From: Pseudofulvimonas gallinarii
Lineage (GTDB): Bacteria > Pseudomonadota > Gammaproteobacteria > Xanthomonadales > UBA2363
Assembly (NCBI RefSeq): GCF_004343305.1
Contig: NZ_SMAF01000020.1
Location: forward strand, 1 to 55,971
Direction: 5' to 3'
Length of the DNA: 55,971 nucleotides
The stretch's first letter is position 1. Every line of letters begins with the position of its first letter. Both the position numbers and the translations under genes were made by a program. Shown piece by piece: positions 44,966 through 53,919 of this stretch. The notes below the pieces were generated by a model. That model saw only the letters and a list, made by a program, of their open reading frames with translations. It did not search any database and had not been told where the DNA came from.

Positions 44966-46350
44966 CAGCTGGTGATGTAGCCGCCGGCGACGTTGTGCCG
45001 GTACACCGGCTCAAGGTCGCCGCGGCGCTTGACCGCGAACACCGGGTTGTCGATCAGCCCGTTGTCGAGCTTGTCCGCGCGCACGGCGTCATAGACGGCC
45101 TGTGGCACGCGGATGCCGAAGCGGCTGACGCGACGTTGCACCTGGTCTTCCTCGCTGGTCACCGGCAGTTCGACCGGCCGGCCGTCGGGGCCGATGGCCT
45201 CGACGATGATGTAGTAGTTGCGCGCGTTGCGGTTGTCGGCCGGATGGCGCCAGACGCCGGACTGCTCGTTCGGCCGCGACAGGATGCGCAGCTCGTAGGC
45301 CTGGTTAACGGTTTCCGCCAGCGCGTTGAGGCGGTCGATGCGGCCACGCGCCAGCGGAACGTCGCCGGCGGCAAGCGCCTGCCGCGCCTGCGCGTGGATC
45401 ACCTGCACGTCGGCCTGCGCCGCCGCCGAAAGATTGCCGCCAGCCAGCGCCGCGAGCGCGCGCGCCAGTGCGGTCTCCAGGCCACCCAGGCTGGACAGGT
45501 CTGACAGCCGCGACTCCGCCTGCTGCAGTGCCTGTTCCGCATCCGCCAGCGGCGTGCGTACCGGTACCAGCACCTGTTCGATGGCGCTGGCATCGGCGAG
45601 GCTAGCGATGCCATCCAGGCGCGGCACGGCGGCCTGGGCCTGGGCCAGCGCCTGGGCGGCGCGTGCGGCTTCGGCGCGCGCATCGGCCAGCAGGCGTTGG
45701 CCGGCACCGTTGGCCGGCGCGGTGACGGCCGCCTGTGCACGCTGCGCGCTGGCGAGGCGTTCCTGCGCCTGGGCCAGTCGCGAGCGCAGGTCGGCGACTT
45801 CGCTGCGCACCGCACCGGCGCGCTGGCTGGCATCGATCCAGTCCGGCACGGCGAATGCCAGCCAGCCGGCGAGGCCGAGGCCGGCGACGATCACGGTGCG
45901 GCGCAACCACTTGCCGCGATCGACATAGAGGTGCGCCAGCCGGCGCGCGAAACCGCGCTCCGGCGGCTGGTAGGTGAAGCGGTCCTTCTTGAGCGCCTGC
46001 ACGCCCTCGGCGATCACCGCGTCGCTGACCTCGATGCCCTGGTCGGCGTAGATCTTGCGGATGCGCGCGATCAGTTCGGCGTCGCGCTCCTCCTGGCCGA
46101 GCGCATGTTCGACGAGGTCCTGCTGGTGGCGCAGGGTGTCGACCACGTCCATGGCGAGCATGACCTTGTCCAGGCCGCCGCCGTCATCGGGCATCGGCGG
46201 CAGCAGGTCGAGGTCGGTGGCATCCAGCGTCAGCTGCGCCGGCGCCTTCACCACGGCGGGTGCCGCAGCTTCGGCCTTGGCCTTGGCTTCTTCCCGGCGC
46301 GCCCTGATGCGGGCGGCCGGGTCGTGCTCGTCGGGTTTCTGCAGTCGCAC
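44962..46350 (-). CDS. DUF6384-like membrane-anchored coiled-coil protein
   Basis: This 462-residue protein has a charged cytoplasmic N-terminus (about 1-145), one transmembrane helix (about 152-172, TVIVAGLGLAGWLAFAVPDW), an Ala/Gln-rich coiled coil (about 180-330) and a C-terminal globular part (about 340-462, RNYYIIVEAIGPDGRPVELP...) that would be outside the inner membrane. Family name is from memory. It sits between two other coiled-coil genes on one strand; 21 bases follow the upstream gene. Confidence 0.72.
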   Translation of the reverse strand: MRLQKPDEHDPAARIRARREEAKAKAEAAAPAVVKAPAQLTLDATDLDLLPPMPDDGGGLDKVMLAMDVVDTLRHQQDLVEHALGQEERDAELIARIRKIYADQGIEVSDAVIAEGVQALKKDRFTYQPPERGFARRLAHLYVDRGKWLRRTVIVAGLGLAGWLAFAVPDWIDASQRAGAVRSEVADLRSRLAQAQERLASAQRAQAAVTAPANGAGQRLLADARAEAARAAQALAQAQAAVPRLDGIASLADASAIEQVLVPVRTPLADAEQALQQAESRLSDLSSLGGLETALARALAALAGGNLSAAAQADVQVIHAQARQALAAGDVPLARGRIDRLNALAETVNQAYELRILSRPNEQSGVWRHPADNRNARNYYIIVEAIGPDGRPVELPVTSEEDQVQRRVSRFGIRVPQAVYDAVRADKLDNGLIDNPVFAVKRRGDLEPVYRHNVAGGYITSW

Positions 46351-46371
46351 CGTGGTCTCCGGCGGTCGCGA

Positions 46372-47571
46372 TCAGCCGTCCAGCTGGACGGTGGTCGGTC
46401 CCGGCAGCGAATGGGCCTGCTGGGCGAGCTGGACGAGGCGACGGCGACCGTCCTCGACGGCCTGCGTCACTTCGATCTCGTTCTTCTCGGCCAGGTCGCG
46501 CATCTCGGCGATGATCTGCTGCGACTTCTCCTGGAAGTTCACCACGGCGTCGACCAGCTTCTTCACCGACTCGGCTCGGATGGTCGGGCCGTAGCCGGCG
46601 CGCACGGCGGCCTCCTGGATCTTGTCGCCGACTTCACCCAGCGTTTCCAGGCTCTTGTTGATGCCGTCCTTCATGGCTTCCAGCGTCTGCGTGGCCTCGT
46701 GCAGGCCATGCATGCCGGTGAACGAGGCGCTGAGCGCGGTGAACACCGTTTCGTTTGTGCCGAAGAAAGTGACGGCCTGCGAGTACACGCGCTCCTTGGC
46801 GTCGGTGATCTGCATCAGGCGCGCCATGATCACGTCGGAGGTGTTGTAGGCGATCGACAGGTTCTCGGCGAGGTCCTTGGCGATCTGGTAGCGCTTGTCC
46901 TCGTCCTGCACGGCGCGGAGCTTGCGGTCGCGCTCCAGTTCCAGGCCGGACAGCACGACACGGTCTTCGGAGGTGCTGGACTCCAGCGCCTGGGCGGCGG
47001 TGGTCAGCTCGGCCTTGGCCTGCTCGAGCACCGCTTCGGCCTTCTTCAGCACCTCGAAACCGAGCACCTGCGATTCCTTCAGCGCGACGCGGAAGTCGCG
47101 ATAGGCCTCGAGGATGGTCTGCTCGCGCTGGATCTGGTCCTTGGAGTCGGCGGCGACCTCCAGGTAGACCTGCTTGATCTTGTCGAAGCGCGACGGGATG
47201 TCGCCGCGCGTCACCTTCATCCAGATGTTCGACAGGCGCTCGAAGGTGTCGATCTTGCCGTCGTCGACCTGCTGCACCATGCGCTTGGCGTCGTCACGGA
47301 TGGTGTCGAAACCCTGGGTGATCGCCTTGTAGCGCTCGCCGATGCGCATGGCGTCGATGTTCTCGCGCACCACCTGGTTGAACAGGCTGGCCTGCGCCAG
47401 CGTGCGCGCGATCGCCAGCGTCCGGTCCGGGTCCAGGTGCGTGATCTTCTCGATCAGCGCCACCACCGGCGCCTCTTCGGACTTGCTGTCGGCAGGCAGC
47501 AGGCCGATGCGGCGAAGGCCGGACAGGGCCTTGTCCAGTTGCTTGAGCGGCTGCACGGTGATCGCATTCAT
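46372..47571 (-). CDS. TelA-like helical protein
   Basis: This 399-residue, almost entirely helical protein (MNAITVQPLKQLDKALSGLR...) resembles, in length and in its C-terminal region (FTALSASFTGMHGLHEATQ, about 290-310), the TelA/KlaA toxic-anion resistance family, though the match is weak. No membrane or catalytic segment is visible. First of three cotranscribed genes. TelA-type proteins accompany tellurite and envelope-stress loci, yet their mechanism is unknown. Confidence 0.62.
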   Translation of the reverse strand: MNAITVQPLKQLDKALSGLRRIGLLPADSKSEEAPVVALIEKITHLDPDRTLAIARTLAQASLFNQVVRENIDAMRIGERYKAITQGFDTIRDDAKRMVQQVDDGKIDTFERLSNIWMKVTRGDIPSRFDKIKQVYLEVAADSKDQIQREQTILEAYRDFRVALKESQVLGFEVLKKAEAVLEQAKAELTTAAQALESSTSEDRVVLSGLELERDRKLRAVQDEDKRYQIAKDLAENLSIAYNTSDVIMARLMQITDAKERVYSQAVTFFGTNETVFTALSASFTGMHGLHEATQTLEAMKDGINKSLETLGEVGDKIQEAAVRAGYGPTIRAESVKKLVDAVVNFQEKSQQIIAEMRDLAEKNEIEVTQAVEDGRRRLVQLAQQAHSLPGPTTVQLDG

Positions 47572-47716
47572 GTCGGTGACTCCCAGTGGTCGCAAGGGCT
47601 GAATCGGCAGCCTGGCAGCGCTGTCTCCAGGCAGCCGGTCTGCAGGTTGTCCAGTGTAGCGAAGCCTGTGCGCGCTGCATGTGTCGGACGTTTACCGGGC
47701 AGGCGCGGCAGGCGCT

Positions 47717-49288
47717 TCATTCATCCTCGGCCGGTAGCACCCTGCCTTCGGCTTCGGCCTGCAGGGCGCTGCGACGGATCTTGCCGGTGCCGGTCTTCGG
47801 CAGCGCGCCGCGGAACTCGACCTGGCGCGGCACCATGAAATCCTCCAGCTGCGCCGCGCAGTGCGCGACCACGTCGCGCGCCGACAGCTCGACGCCCTGC
47901 TCCAGCGCGATGATCGCCTTCAGGCTGCGGCCGAGGATGTCGTCGGGTACGCCGACGACGGCGGCCTCGCGCACGCCGGGCAGCGCGTAGAGCACGTTCT
48001 CGACTTCCTTCGGGCTGACCTTCTCGCCGCGCGTCTTGATGATGTCGTCGCGCCGGGCGACGAAATAGAAGAATCCGTCAGCATCCATGCGGAACAGGTC
48101 GCCGGTGTGCAGGACCTTTTCCCATGGATACCGGCCCGGCTTCAGCGCCCGCGCGGTCGCATCCGGATCGTTCCAGTAGCCCTGCATGACGTGGCCGCCG
48201 CGAACGACCAGTTCGCCGGTTTCGCCGGGCGGCAGCGGTCGGCCGCCGTCATCGGCGACCCAGGCCTCGGTGTCGGGAATGGCGATGCCGACGCTGTCCG
48301 GGCGACGGTCGAGCTCGTCCGGCGGCAGCCAGGTGCAGCGCTTGGATTCGGTGACGCCGTACATCGAGAAAAGGCGCGCGTTCGGGAACAGCTCGCGCAG
48401 GCGCAGGATGTGCGCGGGCGGCAGCGCCGCCGCCGTGTTGGTGATCGTGCGTACGCCGGCCACCCATTCCGGGCGCAGGTTGCGCATCTGCACGATCAGT
48501 GCCGCCATCGTCGGCACCAGCGGGAAGACGGTGACGCCTTCACTGGCCAGCAGGGGCAGGATCTTCTGCGGGAATGCGAAGGACTTTTCCAGCACCAGCG
48601 TCGCGCCCATGCGCACGCACATCAGCAGCTGGTACAGACCGTAGTCGAAGGCCAGCGGCAGGACACTCAGCACGACATCGTCCGGGCGGCTTTCCAGGTA
48701 CCGGGTGATCGACTCCGAAACATGCACCATGTTCCGGTGCGTCATCATCACGCCCTTGGGCCGGCCGGTCGAACCGGAGGTATAGACCAGCATCGCCAGG
48801 TCGATGTCGATGCCGCGAGGGGTCGGCGGCAGCGGCTGCGCCGATGACAGCGCGGTCGCCCAGTCGAGCTCGCCCTCGCGCAGCGCGCCGGCCGGCGCAT
48901 CGACGACGATGATCCGGCGCAGGCCGGGCGCCTGCGCGGCCGCCTCCCGCGCCTGTTCGAGCAGGCTGGTCTGGGTGACCAGCACGCCGGCGCCGCTGTC
49001 CTGCAGCAGGTAGGCGAGCTTGCCGGCGCGCGTCGCCGGATTGATGACGCTGAAGACACCGCCGGCGGCAAGCGTGCCGAACAGCGCGACCGCGGTCTCG
49101 GAGCGGTTCTCGAGGAACAGCAGGCAGCGGTCGCCATTGGCCAGCCCGGCCTCGTCCAGCAGCACGCGCGCGAAACGCGCCGCCTGGTCGGCCAGCTGGG
49201 CATACGTCGTGCGCCGGCCGTTGCAGACCAGCGCGACGTGGCCCGGATCACGGGCCGCACTGTCGAAGAGGAAGCGCTCGTAGCGCAT
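47717..49288 (-). CDS. AMP-dependent acyl-CoA/acyl-ACP ligase
   Basis: This 523-residue ANL-superfamily enzyme has the P-loop motif LVYTSGSTGRPKGVMMTHRN (about 166-185), YGVTESKR (about 310) and the C-terminal KTRGEKVSPKEVE with catalytic Lys in PKTGTGKIRR (near residue 503). It activates a carboxylic acid as an adenylate. Its ATG overlaps the stop of the acyl carrier protein gene (TGATG), so the acid is probably loaded onto that carrier. Similar pairs occur with exosortase-linked and polyketide-like loci, but no such genes are beside it. Confidence 0.87.
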   Translation of the reverse strand: MRYERFLFDSAARDPGHVALVCNGRRTTYAQLADQAARFARVLLDEAGLANGDRCLLFLENRSETAVALFGTLAAGGVFSVINPATRAGKLAYLLQDSGAGVLVTQTSLLEQAREAAAQAPGLRRIIVVDAPAGALREGELDWATALSSAQPLPPTPRGIDIDLAMLVYTSGSTGRPKGVMMTHRNMVHVSESITRYLESRPDDVVLSVLPLAFDYGLYQLLMCVRMGATLVLEKSFAFPQKILPLLASEGVTVFPLVPTMAALIVQMRNLRPEWVAGVRTITNTAAALPPAHILRLRELFPNARLFSMYGVTESKRCTWLPPDELDRRPDSVGIAIPDTEAWVADDGGRPLPPGETGELVVRGGHVMQGYWNDPDATARALKPGRYPWEKVLHTGDLFRMDADGFFYFVARRDDIIKTRGEKVSPKEVENVLYALPGVREAAVVGVPDDILGRSLKAIIALEQGVELSARDVVAHCAAQLEDFMVPRQVEFRGALPKTGTGKIRRSALQAEAEGRVLPAEDE

Positions 49289-49545
49289 CAAGCGCGCGCG
49301 GCGGCCTCGTCCAGCTTGCGCTGCACGTAGGCGACGAGGTTGCCAACGCCGTCGAGGTTCCCGGGCAGCACGTCCTCGTCATCGACGACGAAGCCGAAGG
49401 CTTCCTCGAGCCACGTCACCAGCGTGAGCACACCGATGGAGTCGATGATGCCGCCATCGAGCAGGCTGGCATCCGACGGGAGGTCGTCCGGCGCCTGGAA
49501 CTGCTCGCCGAGGAAACTGCGGATTCGGGATTCGATGGTGGGCAT
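49288..49545 (-). CDS. Acyl carrier protein
   Basis: This 85-residue carrier has the phosphopantetheine serine in GGIIDSIGVLTLV (about Ser36), with Ile instead of the common Leu after it, and an acidic helix 2-3 region. It differs from housekeeping AcpP and is dedicated to the ligase gene that follows and overlaps it. The product pathway is not visible in the window. Confidence 0.87.
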   Translation of the reverse strand: MPTIESRIRSFLGEQFQAPDDLPSDASLLDGGIIDSIGVLTLVTWLEEAFGFVVDDEDVLPGNLDGVGNLVAYVQRKLDEAAARA

Positions 49546-49627
49546 GGGAGGTCCTGGCCGACGCGGTCGCAGGCGCGCCGGCGAAGAATATGCCGGAACG
49601 GCGCGGCGTGCCGGCCGCGGTGATGGA

Positions 49628-50107
49628 TCAGTTCAGCGCTTCGCCTTCGCTTTCGAGCAGGTCGCTTTCGAGGAAGGCGCAGGCGGCCTCCTGGCCCGGC
49701 TGGCTGAAGAGGACCATGAGGATGACCCACTTCAGGTCGTTCAGATCCACCTCGTCGGCGTCCAGCGCCATGATGCGGTCGAGCACCAGTTCACGGCGCT
49801 CGGCATCGATGACGCCGCTGTGCTCCAGGAACATGAGGAAACCGCGTGCCTCCACGTCCAGCTTGGCCGTTTCCTCGGCCGCGAAGACGCGCAGGGGCGC
49901 CTGGCCGCCTCCGGTGGCGGGACGCAGCTGCGGGCGCTCGCGCGCAAGAACGTCCAGCCAGTCGAAGGCCTTGCTGATTTCGGAGGGAGAGAAGCCCGCC
50001 TCAAGCAGGCTGGCCTGGAGGGAGTCCCGGTCGTTGAGGCTGTCCGGGTCGTCGTAGACGAAGTTTTCGAAGAGGTAGAGCAGTACGTCCAGTATGTTTT
50101 CTTTCAT
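49628..50107 (-). CDS. smg: Smg family protein (DUF494)
   Basis: This 159-residue protein starts [19 protein letters not shown] and ends with the family pattern [19 protein letters not shown]. Smg lies beside dprA in many gammaproteobacteria; its function is not settled. It overlaps dprA by four bases (ATGA). Confidence 0.92.
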   Translation of the reverse strand: MKENILDVLLYLFENFVYDDPDSLNDRDSLQASLLEAGFSPSEISKAFDWLDVLARERPQLRPATGGGQAPLRVFAAEETAKLDVEARGFLMFLEHSGVIDAERRELVLDRIMALDADEVDLNDLKWVILMVLFSQPGQEAACAFLESDLLESEGEALN

Positions 50108-51264
50108 TCCGCCTTCCTGCCGGCCCGGCCGTAACGGCCGTTGGCGCCGACGGTAATGAGGCCATCCAGCTCCATGATCAAGAGCATGGAGGAAATGTCC
50201 GCGACGGTCAAACCCGTGCGTTCAGCCAGCGCGTCCACCGGTTGCGGATCGTGGCCGAGGGCGTCCCAGAGGCGCTGGTAGTCCGGATCGGCGAGCCGGC
50301 CGGCACTGTTTCCGGCATCACCGGCCGTGTCCTGGACCGCGGCATCGGCCGCCAGCGTGTCGCGCAGGCGCTCGGCCAGGCGCGCCGCCATCGGCTTCAG
50401 TTCCTCGAGGATTTCCCCGGCCGTCTCCACCAGGCGGGCGCCGTCGCGGATCAGGCGGTGGCATCCGCGCGCCATGGGATTGTGGATCGAGCCCGGCAGC
50501 GCGAAGACCTCGCGCCCGGCCTCCGTGGCCAGCCGCGCGGTGATCAGCGAACCGGAACGCAATGCCGCCTCGACCACCAGCGTGCCCAGGCTGAGTCCGG
50601 CGATCAGCCGGTTGCGACGCGGGAAGTGTTCGGGCCGCGGCGGCGTGCCGGGCGCGAATTCGGAGACGATGGCGCCACTTCCGGCAATGCGTTCGGCCAG
50701 AGCGGCATTGCCGGCCGGATAGACGACGTCCGGTCCGGTGCCGACCACCGCGATCGTGCGGCCGCCGCGCAACGCCCCTTCGTGGGCGGCGCTGTCGACG
50801 CCGCCGGCCAGGCCGCTGGTGATGACGACGCCGGACCGCGCCAGTGCCGTCGCGAATGCGAGCGCGTTGTCGCGACCGCCGGCGGTGGGATTGCGGCTGC
50901 CGACGATGGCGAGCTGCGGCTGCCACAGCAGGCCGGGATCACCGCGCACGAACAGCGCCAGCGGCGGCCGCGCGGTGTCGCGCAGCAGCGCCGGATAGTC
51001 GGCGTCGAGCCAGGTGAGCAGGTGCTGGCCGGGCTGGTCGAGCCAGTGCCGGTCCGAATCTATCGCATTGAGGTCCGGATCGAGCAGGGCGGCGCGGGTG
51101 GCGTCGGCGATGCCGGATTCGCTGGCTGGCGCCCTGCGCAAGCGCAGCAGTGCGTCGCGGGCGCAGCCCTCGCTGTCGAGGACCTGCCGGACGATCCGCG
51201 CACCCAGGCCGGGCGCGCGGATCAGGGTCAACCAGGCTTCGCGTTCGTCGCCGGCCTGGGTCAT
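50104..51264 (-). CDS. dprA: DNA-processing protein DprA
   Basis: This 386-residue protein carries an N-terminal SAM-like segment, the Rossmann-like DprA core with GSRNPTAGG and [18 protein letters not shown] (about 125-175) and a C-terminal winged helix (about 320-380). It loads RecA onto incoming single-stranded DNA in natural transformation. Starts [21 protein letters not shown]. Between smg and the LysM gene, the usual order in xanthomonads. Confidence 0.94.
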   Translation of the reverse strand: MTQAGDEREAWLTLIRAPGLGARIVRQVLDSEGCARDALLRLRRAPASESGIADATRAALLDPDLNAIDSDRHWLDQPGQHLLTWLDADYPALLRDTARPPLALFVRGDPGLLWQPQLAIVGSRNPTAGGRDNALAFATALARSGVVITSGLAGGVDSAAHEGALRGGRTIAVVGTGPDVVYPAGNAALAERIAGSGAIVSEFAPGTPPRPEHFPRRNRLIAGLSLGTLVVEAALRSGSLITARLATEAGREVFALPGSIHNPMARGCHRLIRDGARLVETAGEILEELKPMAARLAERLRDTLAADAAVQDTAGDAGNSAGRLADPDYQRLWDALGHDPQPVDALAERTGLTVADISSMLLIMELDGLITVGANGRYGRAGRKAE

Positions 51265-51270
51265 GCCGTC

Positions 51271-52410
51271 TTACAGGGTGTACGGCTCGCGCAGTCGGTC
51301 ACGCGGATGGATCGGGCGCTGCCCCTCCATCACCAGCGCGTAGCTGATGCGGTCGAAGACGCGGAACACCATGACGTGACCGGCGAAATCGTCCGGCAGC
51401 GTGACATGGCTGTCATCACGGCGATGGTCGCGGAAGACGTTGCGGTTCGGATAGCGCACGTCGTCGCGGATGTGCTCGCCGGGCTTGAAGACGCTGTAGA
51501 CCTGGCCGTTGGCAACGCCGTCATGCGCGCCGCGGTTCAGCGCCACGACGTAGTACTTGCCGGCGGCGATGCCGTCGCCTGTCACCGCCATCACTTCCAT
51601 TCCGGCCGGCACCGAGACCGGCGGCTGCGGATAGAAGTACAGGTCGTAGGGCGCGACTTCCACCGGCACGATCAGGTCGCCGGCCTTGATCTCCATGTCG
51701 GAGTCATCGACCAGCAGCGTGGCCGGATCGCCGGTGCGGATCACCTGCGCCAAGCCGACTTCCATGACCTCGTAGCCGAGCAGCGTCTCCCGGCGCCGGG
51801 TCTCTGCCGGCGCATGGATGCTGTCGGCGGCGCGCCACGGCGTACCGCGGGCGTACTGCTCGACGGTGTGGCGCTGGCGGTTGCGCTTGCTGACCTCGCG
51901 ATAGGCCATGGTCGGCCGCACGATGGCGACGCGGTCGCCGGCGCGGGCGTCGAGGTTGCGCGCATAGACGTAATTGGTTTCCGCCGCGAACGGACGGTTC
52001 TCCTCGGTCGCGACGATGTAGGGCAGGTGCTTCCAGGCATCGCCCTCGAGGACGCGGACGCTCTTGAGGAACGCCTCGATGTGCGACAGCGGCAGGGCCG
52101 GGATCGCGGCCTCGTCGTCGCTGCGGATCTGCGGGCCGCCATTGCTCAGCCGCGGCTTGCCGCCGAGGTAGCTCAGGTCGAGCACGTCACCCGGATAGAT
52201 CAGGTGCGGATTGGCGACCTGCGGGTTGGCCTGCCAGATCTCCGGCCACAACCACGGATGGCGCAGGAATCGCGCGGAGATGTCCCAAAGGGTGTCGCCC
52301 TTCTGGACCACATAGCGATCGGGATGATCGCTGCGCAGCACGCTGTCTGCAGCGTGCACGGCCACGAACGTCATGAGTGCGACGGCGGGCGCAAGCAGGC
52401 GCTTGAACAT
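51271..52410 (-). CDS. LysM-domain exported protein
   Basis: This 379-residue protein has a signal peptide (cut after VHA, residue 20), an N-terminal LysM domain (about 33-80, YVVQKGDTLWDISARFL...IYPGDVLDL) and a large C-terminal region of beta-rich character with no named domain. LysM binds peptidoglycan. GGGGGAG precedes ATG 52410. The gene is 6 bases upstream of dprA on the same strand. A promoter-like TTGCTT-N16-TACACT lies just upstream. Confidence 0.88.
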   Translation of the reverse strand: MFKRLLAPAVALMTFVAVHAADSVLRSDHPDRYVVQKGDTLWDISARFLRHPWLWPEIWQANPQVANPHLIYPGDVLDLSYLGGKPRLSNGGPQIRSDDEAAIPALPLSHIEAFLKSVRVLEGDAWKHLPYIVATEENRPFAAETNYVYARNLDARAGDRVAIVRPTMAYREVSKRNRQRHTVEQYARGTPWRAADSIHAPAETRRRETLLGYEVMEVGLAQVIRTGDPATLLVDDSDMEIKAGDLIVPVEVAPYDLYFYPQPPVSVPAGMEVMAVTGDGIAAGKYYVVALNRGAHDGVANGQVYSVFKPGEHIRDDVRYPNRNVFRDHRRDDSHVTLPDDFAGHVMVFRVFDRISYALVMEGQRPIHPRDRLREPYTL

Positions 52411-52436
52411 CGGTGTCTCCCCCTGATGGTTCGGGC

Positions 52437-52464
52437 AGTGTACTCCAGAAAAAATCGTAAGCAA
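52437..52464 (-). promoter_or_regulatory. Sigma-70-type promoter of the LysM-dprA-smg unit
   Basis: On the minus strand TTGCTT and TACACT are separated by 16 bases, in an AT-rich block within an otherwise GC-rich gap. Expected start near 52430, about 20 bases before the LysM ATG. Confidence 0.6.
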
Positions 52465-53118
52465 ATAAGCCTGTTGGCGTTTATTCGTGACCGCATTCGC
52501 AAGAACAGGCACAACGGGGCGCGAAAAAAACTTCCGCCACGGCGGGCAGTTAGCGACGCCGTGGGCCGATCGAACGGCACGTCGCAGCGGAAAGCGTGCA
52601 TTTTCCCTGCGCGCCATGGGTGCATTTGGCGCCGCATAACCGAAGCCCCGGCGAGCGCGGGGGCGAGCTGACGGCCCGGTGAGCCAGGAAGGCGCATCGG
52701 GCAGCGGCGCCCCGCCCGCGTGGGACTCCGTCCCTCGGGGCGGGACGTTCGAGCTCAGGGCGGGACGACGCGATCCCTGCCCGATCCGCCAGCCGGACGA
52801 CCCGGGCCGGCTGCGGCCGTATCCGACTGACGCCCGTTTCGCAGGCGACGACCGGGCAAGGTCGATGCCGCGTCCGGGATGGCGCGCAAACCCGCGACGG
52901 TGGCGACGGCACCCCCGATGGACAACAAGCTCCGCCCGCCTTGCCGGATGCCCATTCCGGAGCCGCCTGGTCGTGCCGGCGTGCCGCCGCCATGGCGGCA
53001 TTGGCCACCCGGCGACGGCATTTTCGTATCGACAACCGCCCCCCCGGCTTGCCGGATGCCAAACCGCACCCACGCAACGCAGCGGCGGCCGCACAGCGCT
53101 GGGCTAGAATCGCGCCCC
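52465..53118. other. Intergenic stretch without recognised genes
   Basis: Frames here are Arg/Pro/Gly-rich and lack ribosome sites; I see no family. In related genomes def and fmt often neighbour dprA, but they are absent. It should contain the promoter of the acyltransferase gene (GTG at 53119). Confidence 0.5.
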
Positions 53119-53898
53119 GTGTCGACCCCCTCCCGACAATCACTGCCCACCGATCCGGTGTGGCGGCAGGCAGCTGCCGTGCTCTGGTGGCCCGTCAACG
53201 CCGTGCAGGCGCTGTTTACCCTGTGCTGGACCCTGCCCGGCCTGCTCATCGCCTACGTGATCCATGCGGTCACCCGTTCGCAGAAGCTGCCGCTGGCATT
53301 GGCGCGCCGCATCTGGGCGCCTGGACTGATGTTCGGCGCCGGCGCGCGGTTGCGTGTCGAAGGCGCCGATCAGGTGGACTGGTCGCGACCCCAGGTGCTG
53401 GTCGCCAACCACCAGTCGATGATCGACATCCCGGCGCTGTTCCGCACCTCGCCGGTGCCGCTGCGCTTCGTGCTCAAGGAAGAACTGACGCGCGTGCCGT
53501 TCCTGGGCTGGTACATCCGCGCCATGGGCATGATCGGCATCGCCCGCGGCGACGGCCGCAAGGCGCGCGCGAGCATCGAACAGGCGGCGGAACTGGTGCG
53601 CGGCGGCGCCACGCTGGTCGCGTTCCCGGAAGGCACGCGCAAACCGGAAGGCCTGCCTTCGCCGTTCAAGGGTGGCGCCTTCCAGATCGCCATCGCCGCC
53701 GGCTGCCCGGTGCTGCCGGTGGCGATCCAGGGCAGTGGCTCGGTGCTGCAGCCCGGCGGCTTCAAGGTCCGGCCAGGCACGATCACCCTGCGTTTCGGCG
53801 AAGCCATCGAAACGGCCGGCCTGCAGCCGGGCGACCGCCAGGCGCTGGCGCGCCAGGCGCACGAGGCGGTCACGTCGCTGATGGGCGGCACCGCCTGA
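53119..53898 (+). CDS. 1-acyl-sn-glycerol-3-phosphate acyltransferase
   Basis: This 259-residue PlsC-type protein has one or two N-terminal membrane helices (about 18-50), the catalytic NHQSMID (HX4D, about 96-102), the FPEGTRKPEG box (about 174-183) and GCPVLPVAIQGS. It makes phosphatidic acid. GTG 53119 is chosen because the sequence changes to protein-like there. Convergent with trpE. Likely plsC, but xanthomonads carry several copies. Confidence 0.88.
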   Translation: MSTPSRQSLPTDPVWRQAAAVLWWPVNAVQALFTLCWTLPGLLIAYVIHAVTRSQKLPLALARRIWAPGLMFGAGARLRVEGADQVDWSRPQVLVANHQSMIDIPALFRTSPVPLRFVLKEELTRVPFLGWYIRAMGMIGIARGDGRKARASIEQAAELVRGGATLVAFPEGTRKPEGLPSPFKGGAFQIAIAAGCPVLPVAIQGSGSVLQPGGFKVRPGTITLRFGEAIETAGLQPGDRQALARQAHEAVTSLMGGTA

Positions 53899-53919
53899 CG
53901 AACGGCAACGTGCGGGCCG

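Noticed and set aside
52550-53143. Minus-strand frame of 197 codons between the LysM and acyltransferase genes
   Set aside because: Arg/Ala/Pro-rich, no start signal, no recognisable domain; overlapping frames on both strands look the same.
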